A DNA stretch of 64,000 bases from Datnioides undecimradiatus (lineage: Eukaryota; Chordata; Actinopteri; Lobotiformes; Datnioididae), in NCBI GenBank assembly GCA_008933995.1, contig WARS01000093.1, forward strand, positions 3,935,001 to 3,999,000. Reading direction: 5' to 3'. This document shows, one piece after another, positions 58,516-64,000 of this stretch (the stretch's first letter is position 1; every line of letters starts with the position of its first letter). The translations under genes were made by a program, and so were the position numbers. A model generated the notes under the pieces. That model saw only the letters and a list, made by a program, of their open reading frames with translations, searched no databases and was not told the origin of the DNA.

Positions 58516-60048
58516 CATTCCCGGTATTATGCAAATGTAATTTTCTCTCTTTTTCCTAAATCTATAAAATGATAGTTCTCACCAATTTTCAAGTCATCAA
58601 GCATTAGAGTATAAGCTTTCGACTGGTTTTTGAGCGAACCTCAAATCCATAACGTTTTTAAAAAAAAAAATCAAAAATCTTAAAATGCACTGTTCCACAT
58701 TAATGCGCACAATAGGTTTCAAAACATTTTGTTATTTGTAAGCAACTGAAAAATGGTCATTAGTTAAACTACAAGCATTTGCAGGTTATATTTGCTGAAA
58801 TCAAAAGCTCTTTCAATCAAAAATATCTTAACAGGCCAAATTACATTTTGACATAGGACCCTTATTGGATAGGAGCTTCACAATTCTTGCATCCATGGGA
58901 AGTTGTCCAGTGTTTGGATGGTCTGCTAGATTTCTTTGCAGGATGTCGAATAGCCTCCCAGAGATGCTGTTTGGTGTGAATTGCCTCCACCTCATAGATC
59001 TTTTGCTTCCTTGATGCTCCAAAAGGTTCTCCAATAGGGTTGAGATCAGGGAGGATGGGGGAGCCACATCATGAGGTTTCTTGTTTTATGCCATAGCAGT
59101 CAATGATGCTGGGTATTCCTTGCAGCATGGGATGATCTTGTCATGCATAAAGATGATCTTGCTACAAAAACCGCAGTTCTTTTTTTTTGTAAGTGGTCAG
59201 TCAGAAACTCCACATATTTCACAGAAGTCATTTTCACACCTTTGAGGGACAGCAGAAGGGCGACCAGCTCTCTCCTCATGATTCAGCCCAAAACATAGCG
59301 CCACCACCTCCTTGCTGGCTGTCGCAGCAGCCAGGGACATGGTGGCCGTTCACCAACCATCACGACTCCATCATCTGGACATCAGGGGTTGCATAACTCA
59401 TCAGTGAACAACACTGTTTGAAGTGGTCTTCATGTACATAGCAGGCCCACTGCAGGCATTTCTGCTTCTAGCAGGCTTTGGTTAGGGGTGGCTGAATGAC
59501 AGGTTTCATAACTGCAACCCTCTTGAGATCCTACACCTTGATGTTCTTGGCACTCAGAGACACCAGCAACCCGACCACCTGTTTGCTGCTTTGCAGTGGC
59601 ATTTAGCTGCTTTTCTTAACCAGCAGCATTTATCTGGCAAAATCTTGCCTTCCTCATTGTGCCTTTATCTGCTCAAGCCGTGTGTGTTCTAGATAAGCTA
59701 CAAATCTCTTTATTGTACGATGATCCGCGGTGATTGTTTTGAAATATCTAAAGAGTTGTCATACCTTCTCCTAAATTTGAACTATTTCTCGCTTTTGACA
59801 GCAGAGAGATCCTTCTTCCCCCATATTGCTGGAAAATGGTGGTCTGCTTAATATTGTGGAACATCCATTCTTAAGTAGTTTTCCCTTTATTTGGACTCAC
59901 CTGCAAACTAATTGGCACAGGTGCCTGAGATTGATTGGAGTGACTGGAAGAGCCCTGACACATTCCCATCCATGTGTTAAACCCAGCAAAAAAATGACCT
60001 TTATGACCTTTAAACACAATTTGCATAATAATATGGAACGCGGTGTAG
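58516..60048 (-). mobile_element. Tc1/mariner-superfamily element, degraded
   Basis: The ends form imperfect inverted repeats: TTCCCGGTATTATGCAAAT near 58519 against TTCCATATTATTATGCAAAT on the minus strand near 60038. Inside, the minus strand encodes broken transposase motifs: VVMVGERPPCPW, VKMTSVKYVEFLTDHL and SPDLNPIGEPF (the catalytic-region SPDLNPIE signature). Several frameshifts and stops make it inactive. The length of about 1.5 kb fits a complete but mutated element. Confidence 0.8.
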
Positions 60049-61487
60049 TGTCAACTGTCACTGGCTATCAGCATAAAGCCTGCGACAGAGGGCAGCTGTA
60101 AATTATTGATTCATCCAATAATTATAAAGATTAAATCATCAATCAGCTGAAGCTTTTGGAGAGGTGTTCGATTATTTTTGTAACATTAAGCTTCCTGTTT
60201 GTCAGGATTATCTGGTGTGTATTTAGTCTGTAATAGTCAGCATGCTGACCAGGCTGCGTGTGTTAATGCGCGCGTATAAATCTTGGCTGTGTGGTCATGA
60301 TCAGCTATTTCAAACCTGTATTTGTCTTGCTGACTGGCTCAGTCCTGCTGCTCTCAGGTCAGTTCCTGCTTCTCGCTGTTCTCGTTCTCTGGGTGAGTTC
60401 TGGTTTCCAGTTCTGGCTCTTCTTCATGTGTTGTCATTGAAACACACTGACAATAAAACTGAATACAGAGACTGTTGGACTTCAGACTGTTATGTTTTTA
60501 TGTGACTGACTGTATGCTCCCACAGTAACTCCTCCAGTGTGTTTGCTTTATCTGTTCATTCAGGTGCATTAAAGTCAGGCCTGGCATTCAGATGTGTTCT
60601 TTGGTTCCTTTCACTTTAGTTCAAGTTATAAGGAAACCAAAAGAAACACAATAAATAACATGAATAATTGTGTAATTTCAGTCAATATTCAGGTGAGAGT
60701 GCAAACAAGAGCAAGTGTGGCTTGTGGATGTCAAACCAATGTTTCCACTGCAAGATCAGAGGGGTTGAGTGTGGCCTGTCTCCTGTGCGGAATGGATTAC
60801 ATTGTAGGTCTATGAGTCCCGAACCACGTCGTCTTTAAGAAAGTTTCGAGACAAGTGGTAAGTCATGTGCCAAAACAGTTGTCCGCGTTGTCGCAGAGGT
60901 GGAATTAAGCAAGAACTCTGTTAAATAAGCAGAGTTTAGCAGCTCCTCCAAATCCCCCTGTGCTTCCAGGTGGCAGTCTACATAGCCAAGAGACTTTGTG
61001 GATCACTGCAACTTTATTGGATCAGTCGGTGAGTTCAAGCTAAAGCTAATTTAACCTTCAGTGTTAACAGTTTCCCCTGCTGCCAGCGTTTGTGCTAAGC
61101 TAGGCTAAGCGTGTCCTGTGCTGGAGCTGGATGGTGGAGTCTGTGAGCTTCATTCTACTGGGCGCCAGTTGTTTGTGATAGTGGTTATAAAGTATGTTTT
61201 AGATGTTAACCTCAGAATCCAAAATCAACTAAAGTAAGCTGTGATTATTGCTCTCATTTCATGTCTTTAGATGGAGTTATACGTGATTGACCGGCGCAGC
61301 TCAAAGGGAAAAGAAGGTCAGTGTCTGTGGGTTCTTAATACAGTAGTGGTTGATTGGTGGTACATAAAAACATCTTAATCACTATATTCATCATAATTGT
61401 TGTGTGGCTGAGCTCAGCTATGAGAATAAGGCATGAATCATCGGACTGAGCAGGACTGTTACAGGACCTGCAGTGAAATAGCAAATT
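60049..61487. other. Spacer without recognised gene
   Basis: AT-rich sequence. A small open segment 61271-61316 (MELYVIDRRSSKGKE, preceded by TTTAG and followed by GTCAGT) has exon-like borders but is too short to name. GCTAAGCTAGGCTAAGC-type words at about 61090 are common in fish repeats. Confidence 0.45.
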
Positions 61488-61842
61488 TCAATTCAATTCA
61501 TTTCAATTCAGTTTTATTTATATAGCTCTTAAATTACACCTAACAGTTTCACCATGAGGCAGCACTTGGCAACAGTGGCAAAACTTCAGCACAACAGGCA
61601 GAAACCTTGGGCAGGTCCTGGCTCTAGGTGGACGGCCATCTGCCTTGACCGCTTGGGGGGAAAGAGAGAGACAGGAGGGGCAATAGAGAGAGAGGATACA
61701 TCTTGTTGCAGGAGTACATAACTACATGAAAACTAACAGAATGGTAGAACAACAACTATGGCAACTATTTGCAGCACAATATAGAATAATGATAAGTGGC
61801 AGCACAGGACACGGGGCAGGTCGGTGGAGCCACAGAAATTGA
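61488..61842 (-). mobile_element. L2 3' UTR fragment
   Basis: AATTCAATTC and TTTATTTATATAGC at one end, then the GGACGGCCATCTGCCTTGAC and ACGGGGCAGGTCGGTGGAGC words shared with the L2 copies at 12.2 and 27.9 kb. Only the 3' untranslated part is present. Confidence 0.8.
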
Positions 61843-61859
61843 ATAACTTTACTACTACT

Positions 61860-62060
61860 TCAGCTGATCTGAGTTCTGTCTCTGTCACTTTACTCAGTCC
61901 TTTGGCTGTTCGTCTTTTTATGCAGATGATGCACAACTTTATATTCCTTCCTCGATGAAGCTAAAGTTCTCTGCAATTAAACTTATTCAACCACCTCAAA
62001 TATGTCAACCAGCCCTAGCAGATAAAACTGAGTCCCTAGTCACTGGTCACGAATCATAAA
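61860..62060 (+). mobile_element. Non-LTR reverse-transcriptase fragment (YADD)
   Basis: The + strand around 61912-61960 encodes LFLYADDAQLYIPSSMK, the catalytic YADD box of an L2-like RT. Its orientation is opposite to the adjoining L2 3' UTR piece, so it is a separate insertion or a rearranged one. Confidence 0.65.
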
Positions 62061-62265
62061 CATGGGGTTTGGGGTGAACTTCGGACCTGTGGTCTATTGT
62101 CCGCCAAATCCACTTCTGAGGATCAACTTTGTTTAACATGTGTCTTTAATTTCTTCTGAGCAGATTTCCAGAGGGAGCAAAATGCAAATATGAGCAAAAT
62201 ATATATATAGTCTGTACAGAGTACCTATGCTAATATACCAATGTATAAATATACACATACAGAGC

Positions 62266-63886
<1,621 letters not shown>

Positions 63887-63902
63887 GATAATCTGGCCTA
63901 TA

Positions 63903-64000
63903 GGTGAACTGCGGATCAAGTGCTGTGTCCACCAGGGTGCGGAGGTGGCTGAGGATGATCCTCTCCATGGTCTTCATAAGGTGGGAGGTCAGGGTGACAG
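63903..64000 (-). mobile_element. Rex1-like RT fragment running off the window
   Basis: The minus strand reads VTLTSHLMKTMERIILSHLR followed by TLVDTALDPQF. This is the same RT region as VALTSHLMKTLERL in the element at 48.3 kb. Only this N-terminal RT portion is inside the window. Confidence 0.7.

Noticed and set aside
59193-60101. Plus-strand open frames in the mariner-like element
   Set aside because: The transposase similarity is on the minus strand, so these are antisense shadows.

Overview
This window is vertebrate nuclear DNA, almost certainly from a ray-finned (teleost) fish. Its protein-coding genes are split into many short exons with GT/AG introns. Four of them (RPP30, NUDT13, NOC3L, CH25H) belong to a set that in humans lies on chromosome 10q. 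The repeats are a typical fish mix: L2-clade, Rex1-like and Tx1/L1-like retrotransposons, Tc1/mariner DNA transposons, and very abundant CA/GT microsatellites and minisatellites. There are no prokaryotic operons, CRISPR arrays or phage genes. All assignments come from reading the sequence and from memory of protein families; no search was run.

Layout. 1-10.1 kb is gene-poor and full of simple repeats, including a 2-kb pentanucleotide satellite (about 1.67-3.73 kb). 10.4-11.5 kb (+) is a small four-exon gene resembling C10orf143. 12.2-13.3 kb is an L2 copy. 14.2-16.8 kb (-) is RPP30 with 12 exons, all in frame. It shares a roughly 1-kb divergent promoter with NUDT13 (+, 17.8-19.8 kb, 8 exons, intact Nudix box). 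21.0-24.7 kb (+) is a poly-zinc-finger gene with an L2 copy in one intron. 25.9-31.9 kb (+) is a TBC1D12-like Rab-GAP locus carrying several lesions, among them an L2 retrotransposon inside a conserved TBC-domain exon. 32.5-40.1 kb (+) is NOC3L, 21 exons and 800 codons in frame. 40.6-44.8 kb holds internally deleted L2 and Tx1-like elements. 45.4-46.5 kb (+) is a two-exon CH25H. 47.4-56.6 kb (+) is an ATG16L1-like gene that lacks its N-terminal exons and has frameshifting deletions. 57.5-58.3 kb (-) holds two plausible exons of a gene I do not recognise. 58.5-64 kb is mostly transposon: a mariner-like element, L2 and RT fragments, a Tc1-like element and a Rex1-like fragment that runs off the end.

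The intact genes are housekeeping genes (RNase P/MRP subunit, mitochondrial Nudix hydrolase, nucleolar 60S assembly factor) plus a sterol hydroxylase. They do not form a pathway. Several promoters carry ETS-type (CCGGAAGT) or ZNF143-type motifs.

The most unusual pattern is that tandem arrays repeatedly begin exactly at splice junctions. A 37-bp unit containing the NOC3L exon-18 donor is repeated with perfect 37-bp spacing for about 1.4 kb. An acceptor-containing unit is repeated in front of zinc-finger exon 2, and another in front of NOC3L exon 10. The NOC3L stop codon also lies inside a CA-type repeat. Other points of interest are an almost perfect 33-bp hairpin in the CH25H intron and three copies of an unidentified repeat of about 280 bp in the ATG16L1-like locus.
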